Source: JBDIAG01 sp047974565 (GTDB lineage: Bacteria; Actinomycetota; Actinomycetes; Actinomycetales; CAWJMD01). Taken from it: a DNA stretch of 64,000 bases. Under the pieces are notes generated by a model. The model saw only the letters and a program-made list of their open reading frames with translations, ran no database searches and was not told the origin of the DNA. The stretch spans positions 1-64,000 of the forward strand of contig JBKECN010000086.1 in NCBI GenBank assembly GCA_047974565.1, written 5' to 3'. Of the stretch, positions 25,012 through 32,505 are shown piece after piece; position 1 is the first letter of the stretch; the number at the start of each line of letters is the position of its first letter. Position numbers and translations under genes: made by a program.

Positions 25012-25793
25012 TGAACAGATGGTTGGCGGGTCTGCCTGAATCGCGCGGGGACATCTTGGTTCGGCGCCTCGTCGTGTTCTTCGTTGCTCTTCTCACTGCA
25101 TGCCTGGGGGTCGTCCAGTCTGCTGTTGCTTCGCCTCGCATGACGTCGGTGGTTGTCGCCTATACCTACGATGCGCATTTCTACTCGACGGCGCTGACCA
25201 GCGGCATCGCCGAGCGTGGCCCGCCCACTGCCTGTGTCGGTGTGGGCGCGGTCGAGGTCGCCTCGGGGTCCCGCGGACCCGCCACGCTGTCACCCATCGC
25301 GCCAGTTGTGGCTTGCACTACCTACGACCACGGAGCACGCTCTGCTCAGTTCAACAACCGCGTCGCCAGGACCGGCTTGGCCATCGAAGCTCTCCAGGGA
25401 GTGCTGAGCCATGTTCCTCGCTTTAGTATTGCCGCAGAAGGCGCGCCGGCCCGTTTCATAGCGGATAGCGGCGGAACTACCGTCGACCGATCGTCGATGG
25501 GGACCTCTATCAACGCTGCTCGCCAGTCACGACATCTGGTTGGCGCTTCGAACGGAGGCGGCTACTTGAACTCCATCGACGACGCCCAGGCGGTGCTGAA
25601 CGCCTTCTATGACGGAAGCGCTGCCGTCCTTGGCACCACTCGCTCTGGGAACATTGTGGTGAGAGTCCCCTCAGTTACTGGCTTCAACAACAACATCGCC
25701 AAGGGTTATCTGGACCAACCCACGAACATCTTCTTCATCAAGGGGCCAAGCAAGGTGAGTGTTGTTCCCGGGAGCCCGTCATGGACGCCGTGA
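25011..25793 (+). CDS. Secreted toxin, family uncertain
   Basis: 260 aa. Signal peptide in VRRLVVFFVALLTACLGVVQ, linker with the recurrent motif SGIAERGPP, variant junction SIAAEGAPA, then a toxin of about 115 residues. The toxin carries ARQSRHLVGASNGGGYLN, DDAQAVLNAFYDGSA, TGFNNNIAKGYLDQPTNIFF and VVPGSPSW. The Q-x-R-H-x-x-G ... HxxP-type layout recalls polymorphic toxin type 50 nucleases, but this is weak. The start ATG overlaps the preceding immunity stop (TGATG). Confidence 0.75.
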   Translation: MNRWLAGLPESRGDILVRRLVVFFVALLTACLGVVQSAVASPRMTSVVVAYTYDAHFYSTALTSGIAERGPPTACVGVGAVEVASGSRGPATLSPIAPVVACTTYDHGARSAQFNNRVARTGLAIEALQGVLSHVPRFSIAAEGAPARFIADSGGTTVDRSSMGTSINAARQSRHLVGASNGGGYLNSIDDAQAVLNAFYDGSAAVLGTTRSGNIVVRVPSVTGFNNNIAKGYLDQPTNIFFIKGPSKVSVVPGSPSWTP

Positions 25794-26128
25794 GTCCGCC
25801 GTTCGTGCAGCCTGCCCTCGCATGGGAGAACTACGTTGTAGTGCAGGTAGTACAGGCCCTGCTGGGACTGGTAGCAGGGGATGTGCTGGCCCTATCTGCT
25901 GAGATCTCTCGCGATGGCGTGGTTCTCCACTTCGAATCTGTGAAGGTAACCGATGAGGTGCGTGCAGATGCTCAGGAGGCATGCTTCGAGCTAGACGTTC
26001 TCCTCGATGGGCAGGTCGCTGTCTCAGCACAGTGTCATGAGGGCTTGAGCCAACCGTGGCCGTCTCCAGGGCGGCGACCCATCTACCTGCGGAAGGATGC
26101 CTGCCCTTCAGGGGCTCCAGATGCCTGA
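25781..26128 (+). CDS. Immunity protein of the preceding toxin
   Basis: 115-aa protein (MDAVSPPFVQPALAWENYVV ... ). It starts 13 nt inside the toxin gene's end. Acidic, with a central FELDVLLDGQVAV stretch. Assignment from position only. Confidence 0.68.
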   Translation: MDAVSPPFVQPALAWENYVVVQVVQALLGLVAGDVLALSAEISRDGVVLHFESVKVTDEVRADAQEACFELDVLLDGQVAVSAQCHEGLSQPWPSPGRRPIYLRKDACPSGAPDA

Positions 26129-26131
26129 TTC

Positions 26132-26275
26132 GTTGCCGCAAAGACACTAACGACCCTTGAGCAAGGGGCCGCCAAGGTGCCGAAGTCATGGGGCGCCGGC
26201 CTCGCGAACAAGAAGGGTGTCGGAACGAGGTGGACGGACCCGGCGAACGAGGGAAACGGAATCCGCATCGATCAA
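26132..26275 (+). pseudogene. Leaderless toxin remnant at a junction repeat
   Basis: Directly after the previous immunity stop comes VAAKTLTTLEQGAAKVPKSW, then KKGVGTRWTDPANEGNGIRI DQA. The KKGVGTRW-DP-GNGIRID pattern is the start of a toxin domain frequently found at the tips of Rhs and related toxins. After IRIDQA the similarity stops; the expected D/HVxVR and HIPL parts are missing. It is a truncated cassette without signal peptide or immunity gene. The frame stays open to 26479 but looks non-coding. Confidence 0.6.
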
Positions 26276-26453
26276 GCCGCACGACAGGACCTGACCAGCC
26301 ACCCGACGCGTACTCATCCTCGACCCTCCTCTCGTCGCGGCTCACGCACGAAAAACGTGTCACTGACGATATTGCCACACGTCTTGCACTCCCGGACGTA
26401 TGCCTATCGTTGTGACGACAAGAAGCGAGCAGGTTCCAACCGGGAGGGTGGAC

Positions 26454-26798
26454 GTGGGCGAGCAGCCACACGCAGCTAAAGAAGAGCCGCCGGCAGGTCG
26501 GAAACGGGCCGCTCCCCGCGCCCCCGGGCAGACGGTCGAGTGCGGCTGGTGCGGCACTCAGGTGCCGGTGCCGGCCCGCGGCCGGGTCCCGAAATGGTGC
26601 ACCCCGGCGTGTCGGCACCGGGCCTGGGAACAAGCCCGAGCAGCCGCCTCCGGCCGGTCCCCAGTACAGGTCGTCGACCGTCAGGTCGAGACCGTGAAGA
26701 CCGTCACCGTCATCCAGCACCACACCACGGAAGTCCCCGTGGCGTCGCGGCCGGGCACCGTCCCCGAGTTCGTCGACGTCCTGACTGACCTCACCTGA
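26454..26798 (+). CDS. Small WCG/CxxCR zinc-finger protein, cut by an in-frame stop
   Basis: 114 aa. It carries CGWCGTQVPVPARGRVPKWC TPACRHRAWEQARA, a four-Cys zinc-binding segment typical of small actinobacterial proteins found near mobile elements. GTG start with GGGAGGG upstream. After the TGA at 26796-26798 the same frame continues as RLDSGRVYDRDLPTLTAAVR ... REKTTNRPRW to 26915, and that tail reappears at 17793-17876. A single CGA-to-TGA change therefore probably removed the last 38 residues. Function unknown. Confidence 0.7.
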   Translation: MGEQPHAAKEEPPAGRKRAAPRAPGQTVECGWCGTQVPVPARGRVPKWCTPACRHRAWEQARAAASGRSPVQVVDRQVETVKTVTVIQHHTTEVPVASRPGTVPEFVDVLTDLT

Positions 26799-27008
26799 CG
26801 CCTCGACTCGGGCCGCGTGTATGACCGCGACCTGCCCACCCTCACCGCGGCCGTGCGGGACCTGGTGGAGGCCCTGTCACGCCGCGAGAAGACCACCAAC
26901 CGACCCCGGTGGTGAGGCCCGTGTCCAACCAGACGGGGGCGGCATGCAGCCGCGATACTGAGCCCAGGACGCGGCCGTTTCCCCCGAGAACTCCTGGTGG
27001 GCATCACG

Positions 27009-27308
27009 ATGAGCGATCATGCACCGGCTCCAAGCGAGTACGAGCGATGGTTCGATGCGTATGAGGTCGCCTTCGCCTCTCGCGGTGCCACCGAGGGGAT
27101 GTCCTGCCCGCATTGCGGTGCCGTGGATCTCACGCTCAAGTTTCTTGCGGTGGGCACCGTCGGCGACTCGACTCCAGTCATGCCGGCTCTGTGGTGCTCC
27201 ACGTGCCGGCACGGTTTGGCGCCAGCTCGGGCGTTGTTACCTGATTGGGCTCAGGCTGTTTCGAACGGGGATCCTGCAGTCCCGGACTACACGATCGTGA
27301 CCGACTGA
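27009..27308 (+). CDS. Small zinc-ribbon protein
   Basis: 99 aa with two CxxC pairs, SCPHCGAVDL and LWCSTCRHG, about 40 residues apart, forming a likely zinc ribbon. The N-terminus EYERWFDAYEVAF is helical. An in-frame GTG lies 12 nt upstream. It stands between the broken zinc-finger gene and a toxin cassette and could be an orphan immunity gene, but nothing in the sequence proves it. Confidence 0.55.
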   Translation: MSDHAPAPSEYERWFDAYEVAFASRGATEGMSCPHCGAVDLTLKFLAVGTVGDSTPVMPALWCSTCRHGLAPARALLPDWAQAVSNGDPAVPDYTIVTD

Positions 27309-27318
27309 TGGCAATGTG

Positions 27319-27903
27319 ATGAGCAACCCGATGACAGGCTCGTCGAGCGTAGGGTGGTGGCGATTTCTTCTAGCCGCCATAGCCGCTGCTGTCGCGGTGC
27401 TGCTCGGCGCCGGAACCGCGTCCGCCGCGACCCTGCCTGAGCTCGAAACTCGCGTCGGGGCCTCAACCCCCGCCACGGTGGTTGTCGTCGGACCGCATGA
27501 GTGCATCACCGCAGGTCAACGGTGGGGTCACGCGCCTCCGCAGGACGAAACAACGGTGGGTCGCGGTGTTGCCGCAAAGGGCGGCGACGACCTGGTGGAC
27601 GTATGGCGAGTGGTCGGACCAGACGAGGCCGCACAGGTCGGCAAGACCGGGTCGTACCAAGTACAACTGGGCGGCGAGGGCAAGTACTTCTTCCCGACTC
27701 GCAAGCAGGCGGAGAACCTCGGCCAGATGTACACCAAGCAAGGTTGGGGCGGGCAACAGACACTTACTAGGGGTCAAGCGCCCCGGTCAGTGATCGATCG
27801 TGCTGAACCTGTCAACGCGGGGACTGAGGGTCCAGGCTGGTTCGTACGGTCTCCGGACATACCCTCGATCTGCAATGTGACCTGTGTCGGACCGGTGGGC
27901 TGA
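27319..27903 (+). CDS. Secreted toxin, possibly ADP-ribosyltransferase-like
   Basis: 194 aa. The signal peptide GWWRFLLAAIAAAVAVLLGA and ELETRVGAST closely match the leader at 17927. Junction GRGVAAKGGDD, then the toxin VDVWRVVGPDEAAQVGKTGS, GEGKYFFPTRKQAENLGQMY, GWGGQQTL. An Arg in the first strand, followed by a YFF-T-KQA-type segment, is compatible with an ADP-ribosyltransferase fold, but no clear catalytic Glu pair was identified. GTG at 27316 is an alternative start. TGATG overlap with the immunity gene. Confidence 0.75.
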   Translation: MSNPMTGSSSVGWWRFLLAAIAAAVAVLLGAGTASAATLPELETRVGASTPATVVVVGPHECITAGQRWGHAPPQDETTVGRGVAAKGGDDLVDVWRVVGPDEAAQVGKTGSYQVQLGGEGKYFFPTRKQAENLGQMYTKQGWGGQQTLTRGQAPRSVIDRAEPVNAGTEGPGWFVRSPDIPSICNVTCVGPVG

Positions 27904-28238
27904 TGGTGACCTACAAAGTCTCGGCTCACGTCACGTTCGCGTCCTCGGACATGGGCGGACTTCAGGCCGCGATGATCAACCCCACGCCGTCGCTCATTCT
28001 GCTGTTCGCCACACTCGACCAAGAACCGGGTGCTTCTGAGGCAGATCAACAACTAGGGGCACTGTTGGACGTGGGCCAGACGGCAGTTCAGCCGGGCTGG
28101 GTAGGCCCGGCGACGCTGTCCTTCTGGTCGGACCTGGGCCGCATCTATGCGACAGCTGGCAGCCGGTTTCGTCTGTGGTACGCGGGCCGCGTCGTGGGCG
28201 ATGGATACGTCATCGAGGAACTCCACGAATGCGCGTAG
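27903..28238 (+). CDS. Immunity protein resembling EF-Tu C-terminal domain
   Basis: 111 aa. The start YKVSAHVTFASSDMGGLQAA and the end GSRFRLWYAGRVVGDGYVIEEL follow the pattern of the EF-Tu third domain, from RVTFLxxEEGGR to GxRFxIREGxRxVGxGxV. This suggests a small EF-Tu-like beta-barrel as immunity protein. ATG overlaps the toxin stop; the next toxin starts 10 nt before its end. Confidence 0.68.
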   Translation: MVTYKVSAHVTFASSDMGGLQAAMINPTPSLILLFATLDQEPGASEADQQLGALLDVGQTAVQPGWVGPATLSFWSDLGRIYATAGSRFRLWYAGRVVGDGYVIEELHECA

Positions 28239-28828
28239 CGTGGCCGCGCCTGACTGAGAGGCTCGTCGTCGGATGCGCCTTCGTCGTCGCCATGCTGATT
28301 GCGGTCCTTGCCCCAACCATGGCTACGGCCGCGACCGTCGGGCCCCCGTTGCCGGTCACCACGTACGAGGCGTCAACCCCTGTGTACGACGGCTCGTCGC
28401 AGTATGCTCGCGCGAGCACCGCAGCGGATTCTCGACATCGCCTAATGCGGTCATCTTGGGCCGCGGCGACAGCCGCTCCTCTCCGAGCGTCGCCAGTCGG
28501 TGTTGCCGCAAAAGGCGTGGATGAGGCTGGTGCGCTGGTCAAGTACGACCCGATGGCCGCATCGAGGAACCTGCTCGGTCAGGTCCGAGAGGGCTATGCG
28601 GTAACTCCCGGCGGCCGAACGATCAGCGCGCACGCCGCGGAGCGGATCGCGCTTGGGGGGCCGGGCAGACCACCTACAACGCTGGCCCGCGTCGACGACA
28701 TCCTGAACAACCCCACCGGCATCAAGTACGACCCCGTTCGCGACACGGTCAAGGTGATGCAGGGTAAGGACTTCGTGGTCGTCAGCGGCACCGGGCGTCA
28801 ACACATCGTGACGGTGATGGTGCGATGA
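28229..28828 (+). CDS. Secreted DUF4258-like toxin
   Basis: 199 aa. Signal peptide (LVVGCAFVVAMLIAVLAPTM, ATA), linker, junction SPVGVAAKGVDE, then a toxin of about 85 residues: GYAVTPGGRTISAHAAERI, LARVDDILNNPTGIKYD, RDTVKVMQGKDFVVVSG, RQHIVTVMVR. The H-A-x-E-R ... V-D-D-I-L layout matches the broken toxin at 17927 and resembles DUF4258/RelE-like small nucleases (moderate). The ATG start overlaps the previous gene's end by 10 nt. Confidence 0.78.
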   Translation: MRVAWPRLTERLVVGCAFVVAMLIAVLAPTMATAATVGPPLPVTTYEASTPVYDGSSQYARASTAADSRHRLMRSSWAAATAAPLRASPVGVAAKGVDEAGALVKYDPMAASRNLLGQVREGYAVTPGGRTISAHAAERIALGGPGRPPTTLARVDDILNNPTGIKYDPVRDTVKVMQGKDFVVVSGTGRQHIVTVMVR

Positions 28829-29076
28829 CGGTCTCAGTCCGGCTCCTCGCGGCCGCCTCCCGGGTCATGGACGGCGACGAGTCCTCCATGGCCGCGCAAG
28901 AACTTGAGGCCGTTCTCCTCGACGAATACCTCGACGACGAGCGGACGTCATCACTGCAAGAGGGACTCGCGCTCTACGCGCCGGGCAGCGGGCCGCCATA
29001 CGTCGATGCCCCAGAGCTGAGAGGGTTGATCGCTGAGGCGCTCGAAGTGCTCACGATGGAGGATGACCCGCCGTGA
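28825..29076 (+). CDS. Immunity protein of the DUF4258-like toxin
   Basis: 83-aa acidic protein (MTVSVRLLAAASRVMDGDES ... EVLTMEDDPP) with ATGA overlap on both sides. Its acidity fits a partner of a basic nuclease. Similar in size and tail (LLEVL/ALEVL) to the immunity protein at 18497-18775. Confidence 0.72.
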   Translation: MTVSVRLLAAASRVMDGDESSMAAQELEAVLLDEYLDDERTSSLQEGLALYAPGSGPPYVDAPELRGLIAEALEVLTMEDDPP

Positions 29077-30245
29077 GAGTGGGACTCGCCGTCCTTGTCC
29101 GCGGGGTGCTCGTAACGCTCATCGCGGTGCTGACGTCTTGGCTCAGCATGGCTACTCCCGCCACTGCTTTGTTGCCAGCGGCCGCCTCTGGCGCCATGTG
29201 CACCTACTGCGCACCTACGATTGCCGTTGCACCCGCCGATTACGAATCCGAGCGCGGGTGGCCGGCCTACGCCTACGGCCACGCCGACGCCTACGACGGC
29301 GTCGACCGAGAGTCGCGCGGTGATTCGATGCGCCCGAAGACTGCTGCGACCGGGGCGCTCACCGCCCACCGCCCCACCGCCAAGCTCCCGGATGCACGAG
29401 ATGGGACTACGACCGGCGAGCGAATCCGGCGCCACGGGCAGGAGCTTGCTTCCGTTGGCTCAAGCAATGTTGCCGCAAAAACCGCAGCCAAGGCATGCTC
29501 CTTCTCCGGTTCGACCCTCGTCCTCATGGCCGACGGGACCAAGAAGCCCATCGATCAGATCAAGGTCGGCGACAAGGTCCTCGCGACCGATCCTGAGACC
29601 GGCGAACAGAAGCCCACGAAGGTCGAGCACGTCTTCGTCCACGACGACTGGCTGACCGACCTTGAGCTTGCCGACGGGACGGTCCTGACGACCACCGAGG
29701 ACCACCCCTACTGGTCGGTCGATGACCGGCGCTTCGAACGAGCCGACGAACTCTCGGGCGGCGAGCGAGTCCTCGGCGCGGACGGCCGCACCATCACCGT
29801 CGTCGGCCTTCGGCTCGCCACCACCCACGACGGCCTCGCGTACAACCTCGCCGTCCAGGGCATCCACACCTACCACGTCGGCGACCACGCCATCCTCGTC
29901 CACAACACCTGCCTGACGGCGTTGCGCGGCTGGAGCAGCTCCAGGTTCCAGTTCGGCAACGCGCAGTTCCAGCTCGACAAGTCAGGAATGAGTCACATCC
30001 TTCAACGTCATCACCCGAGCTACTGGGATGGTTCCGCCAAGGCCTCGCAGACCTTCTTCGACGAGTCGATGTCGATCGCCGACGTTGAGAGCGCCATCGG
30101 AGTAGTCGCCCGGGGGAACAGGTCAGAGCTGATTAGGATTGGCGCAGGGACGGGGCAAGTCCAGGGCAGCGTCAACGGCGTCAACTACGTGCTTGGTGTC
30201 TCTCGCGGACGCATCGGACAGTTCTACCCGGGTACCCTGCCATGA
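29073..30245 (+). CDS. Secreted Hint-domain toxin with EndoU/BECR-like C-terminus
   Basis: 390 aa. Signal peptide in VLVRGVLVTLIAVLTSWLSM, linker, junction NVAAKTAAKACSFSG, Hint domain (about 141-280, ending TYHVGDHAILVHNTC) and toxin (about 281-390). The toxin has LDKSGMSHILQRHHPSYWDG, SQTFFDESMSIADVESAIG and YVLGVSRGRIGQFYPG. SHIL with clustered His and the final FYPG match the layout of EndoU/BECR-fold RNases, a weaker match than the toxin at 18772. The Hint DNA is very similar to that of the 23949 cassette, giving another place for recombination. Confidence 0.83.
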   Translation: MRVGLAVLVRGVLVTLIAVLTSWLSMATPATALLPAAASGAMCTYCAPTIAVAPADYESERGWPAYAYGHADAYDGVDRESRGDSMRPKTAATGALTAHRPTAKLPDARDGTTTGERIRRHGQELASVGSSNVAAKTAAKACSFSGSTLVLMADGTKKPIDQIKVGDKVLATDPETGEQKPTKVEHVFVHDDWLTDLELADGTVLTTTEDHPYWSVDDRRFERADELSGGERVLGADGRTITVVGLRLATTHDGLAYNLAVQGIHTYHVGDHAILVHNTCLTALRGWSSSRFQFGNAQFQLDKSGMSHILQRHHPSYWDGSAKASQTFFDESMSIADVESAIGVVARGNRSELIRIGAGTGQVQGSVNGVNYVLGVSRGRIGQFYPGTLP

Positions 30246-30715
30246 CCAGAGTGCAGATCAGGAGCTTTGTCCGCAACGACGATGGCTCGTTCCTCGAGAT
30301 CGGGGACGTCGCGGCACACCCCGGAGACTGCATGTACATCCCGGGGGCAGTGAGTTTCACCGTTGATGGTGTCGAGTTGTTCGGACTTGATCTATGGGAC
30401 GACGTGAACTGGCTATGGCCTCTTATGGTGCATGCGTTTGCAGACTGTCGAAGCACAGGCTCAGGCAAGCGAGGCTTCCCGGACCAGCCGATCTCGATCA
30501 CCGCCGAACGCGCTTGGGCGGACCACACTCTCATTCGCGTGACAGACGGCGCAGCGATCAATCGATCTGCGGTCGCCCCTGATGGCGAACTGTTCGAGTC
30601 GCTCGCGGTCGCCGGCGCGGAGTTCTTCAGGGAGTTGGGTCGCCTGTGCCCTGAGGACCCGATCGGTCAGCAAGAGCAGGAGATTCTTGCGTCCTGGCTT
30701 GGGCGTGGAGGGTGA
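30242..30715 (+). CDS. Immunity protein of the last Hint toxin
   Basis: 157-aa protein (MTRVQIRSFVRNDDGSFLEI ...), with ATGA overlap to the toxin gene. It has a beta-rich N-terminal half (VDGVELFGLDLWDDVNWLW) and a helical C-terminus (FFRELGRL). Family not recognised. Confidence 0.7.
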   Translation: MTRVQIRSFVRNDDGSFLEIGDVAAHPGDCMYIPGAVSFTVDGVELFGLDLWDDVNWLWPLMVHAFADCRSTGSGKRGFPDQPISITAERAWADHTLIRVTDGAAINRSAVAPDGELFESLAVAGAEFFRELGRLCPEDPIGQQEQEILASWLGRGG

Positions 30716-30778
30716 GAGAGTCGGTCGCCCGAGAATGCGGAAAGTTGCATCGGCCCGGCGGGCTGGGAGAATGGACCC

Positions 30779-31352
30779 GTGACCAGCCGCAGCCAGCAGA
30801 CCGGGATGCGTCGCTGGCTGCTTACTTCCCCAGCCGCCATGGTCGCCGTCTTGGCGGCGATCCCGCTCGGCACAACCGCGTCCGCGTCCGCGGCGTTCGG
30901 GGCTGAAACTCGCGTCGCAGAGTTCAACGTCGCCGGTTAGGTTCTCGTCGAGCCGCCGCAGCACGTTTCCGCTGGTCAGCACCCAGGTCCAGGGCTGTAT
31001 CAGCGTCAGATCGTGGTGGCTACCGGTGTTGCCGCAGAGGCGGGAGGCGAGGGTGTCGACTAGTTCCGGCACGTTTCGCAGGGGAGTTGGCTGATATTCA
31101 GAAGTCAGGCATCTTCAGGCCCGGCGGAGGATCGATGGAGGGCAAGTGGTTCGCCGAATCGGCCGAGCACGCTCAACAGTGGGGAACGCGCTCGACGGCG
31201 GCCAGGGGGCGGTCGTTACGACGAGGGTGCCGACCTCGGTGGCGGACAAGATGATGCGTTTGGAGAAGTTGGACGGGATCGGCCCGGCTCGCTACGCGGA
31301 TGATCTGTCCCTGCTGAACCGGACGATGGACGGAATCCGGGTGCTGCCATGA
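30779..31352 (+). pseudogene. Degenerate secreted toxin cassette
   Basis: The leader from GTG 30779 (GMRRWLLTSPAAMVAVLAA, GAETRV) hits a stop at 30938-30940. The leader tail with the 24-bp junction repeat follows at 31013-31036. The toxin is then split over frames: MEGKWFAESAEHAQQWG at about 31135, then GQGAVVTTRVPTSVADKMMR and LDGIGPARYADDLSLLN to TGA 31350-31352. KWFA-SAEHAxxWG plus VVTTRVP-VAD plus KLDGIGPARYA belong together in known polymorphic-toxin tips. A start codon at 31349 may be the relic of its immunity gene. At least two frameshifts. Confidence 0.6.
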
Positions 31353-31706
31353 GCGACGCTCGCTGGCACTGTCTGCTAGCGGTCCGTTGGCTTTCTCCTG
31401 AGCAGGGTGGGCGTCGCAGCGGGCCGCCGGCAGGGCCTGGATACGCCGCAACGCGGCCACGTCCTTATGCGTGGTGTCTGAGGATTTCTCATCCTTCGGG
31501 TGTGACGGGGTTGCGCGGTGTGGGCTGCGATGGTGGGTAGGGCCGGTGCTCGGCACCCAAACTGCGCCTGGATCATCTGCTCGCCGGCCAAACCCGGTCG
31601 TGGGGCGGCGGCGTGTTTCGTCTGCCGAGACGTGCCTCTCTGTCCGAGAGCCGGCCCGACGCCACGCCCACCAACAGCACGAATCGGCTGCGGCTAATCT
31701 GCTCGG
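31353..31706. other. Right edge of the toxin island, no gene recognised
   Basis: 354 nt between the last toxin relic and the LON-domain gene. No frame has convincing coding character or recognised homology on either strand. It probably contains decayed cassette or element DNA. Confidence 0.4.
31695..31700 (+). promoter_or_regulatory. -10 element TAATCT, leaderless start of the LON-domain gene
   Basis: TAATCT ends 6 nt before the GTG at 31707 and no Shine-Dalgarno is present. This predicts transcription starting at or next to the start codon. Confidence 0.6.
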
Positions 31707-32369
31707 GTGACCTCCGTCGGGCTCTTCCCCCTGGGCACGATGCTCGTACCGGGTCAAGTCCTGCGCCTGACGATCTTCGAACCCCGTTACCGGCGACTGC
31801 TGGCGGACCTGTCCGAGTTCCCTCCCGAACAGCGACACTTCGCGGTGGTGGCCATCACCGTTGGGCACGAAGTGGGCGACGGTGCAGCCGTTCAGTTGGC
31901 CCCCGTCGGCACGCTGGCCAAGATCCGCTCCCTGCAGACTCGAACGGACGGCACCGCCGCCCTGACCGCGGTCGGGACGCGGCGCTTTCGTTTGGGGGCG
32001 TACCAGCCAGGGCCAGGCGGTTACCTGCGTGCGGACATCACCATCCTGCCGGACAGTCGAGTTCCCGCGGACGAGGCGACAACCCGGTCCATCGCCCTGG
32101 CACACCGGGCCACCGATGAGTTGCGGCTGCTGCTGCAGGCCCTCGGACGCCCCGTCCCGATGCTCCCTGAGGGCCCGGACGCCGTCTCCTTCGCTCTCAT
32201 GCTCGCCGCACCACTCGACCCGGTGGTAGCGGCCGGCCTGCTGGCGATCGACGACACAGACGAGCGGCTCATCGAGCTCATCACGGTGCTCCGTCAGGAA
32301 CTGCATCTGGTGTCCACGCTGAAATCGACGCCCCGCCCCGGACCGGAGCACCTTCCGCCGGCCAGTTGA
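31707..32369 (+). CDS. LON substrate-binding domain protein
   Basis: 220 aa. The N-terminal Lon domain signature is clear: LFPLGTMLVPGQVLRLTIFE PRYRRLL. Then come GTLAKI and TAVGTRRFRL, followed by a helical C-terminal region (DELRLLLQALG ... RLIELITVLRQEL). No ATPase or protease domain. Proteins of this type (PF02190 alone) are widespread near dnaE/his loci in actinobacteria; their role is unknown. First backbone gene after the toxin island. Confidence 0.9.
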   Translation: MTSVGLFPLGTMLVPGQVLRLTIFEPRYRRLLADLSEFPPEQRHFAVVAITVGHEVGDGAAVQLAPVGTLAKIRSLQTRTDGTAALTAVGTRRFRLGAYQPGPGGYLRADITILPDSRVPADEATTRSIALAHRATDELRLLLQALGRPVPMLPEGPDAVSFALMLAAPLDPVVAAGLLAIDDTDERLIELITVLRQELHLVSTLKSTPRPGPEHLPPAS

Positions 32370-32505
32370 GCCACCCTCGACCAGGTGGCCTCGCGCTGGT
32401 GTACCGAAATGCGTCGCAGCGACGCATAAGTGTTCACTGGACAGGCGGCCAGTCCGCCGGACCTTGCCGGACTCTGCGGGAAGCCCACGGCGCATCGGGG
32501 GACGG

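Larger units (their letters stand above)
18173..29479 (+). repeat. Dispersed cassette-junction repeat GTTGCCGCAAA
   Basis: The exact 11-mer lies just upstream of a toxin domain at 18173, 19144, 20135, 21839, 26132, 27568, 28502 and 29469 (first base). Variants lie at 25428 (ATTGCCGCAGAA) and 31028 (GTTGCCGCAGA). It encodes VAAK/VAAN at the boundary between signal/linker and toxin. At 18158, 21824 and 31013 the identity extends to 24 bp. The Rhs gene has the related ACCGCCGCAAACGGC at 17036-17050. Confidence 0.9.

Noticed and set aside
25011..25793. Assignment of this toxin to polymorphic toxin type 50
   Set aside because: Only a Q-x-R-H-x-x-G stretch and a V-x-P end agree; too little to name the family in the call.
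26796..26798. TGA in the zinc-finger gene as recoding or selenocysteine site
   Set aside because: No SECIS-like structure seen; comparison with the tail copy at 17793 fits a simple CGA-to-TGA mutation.
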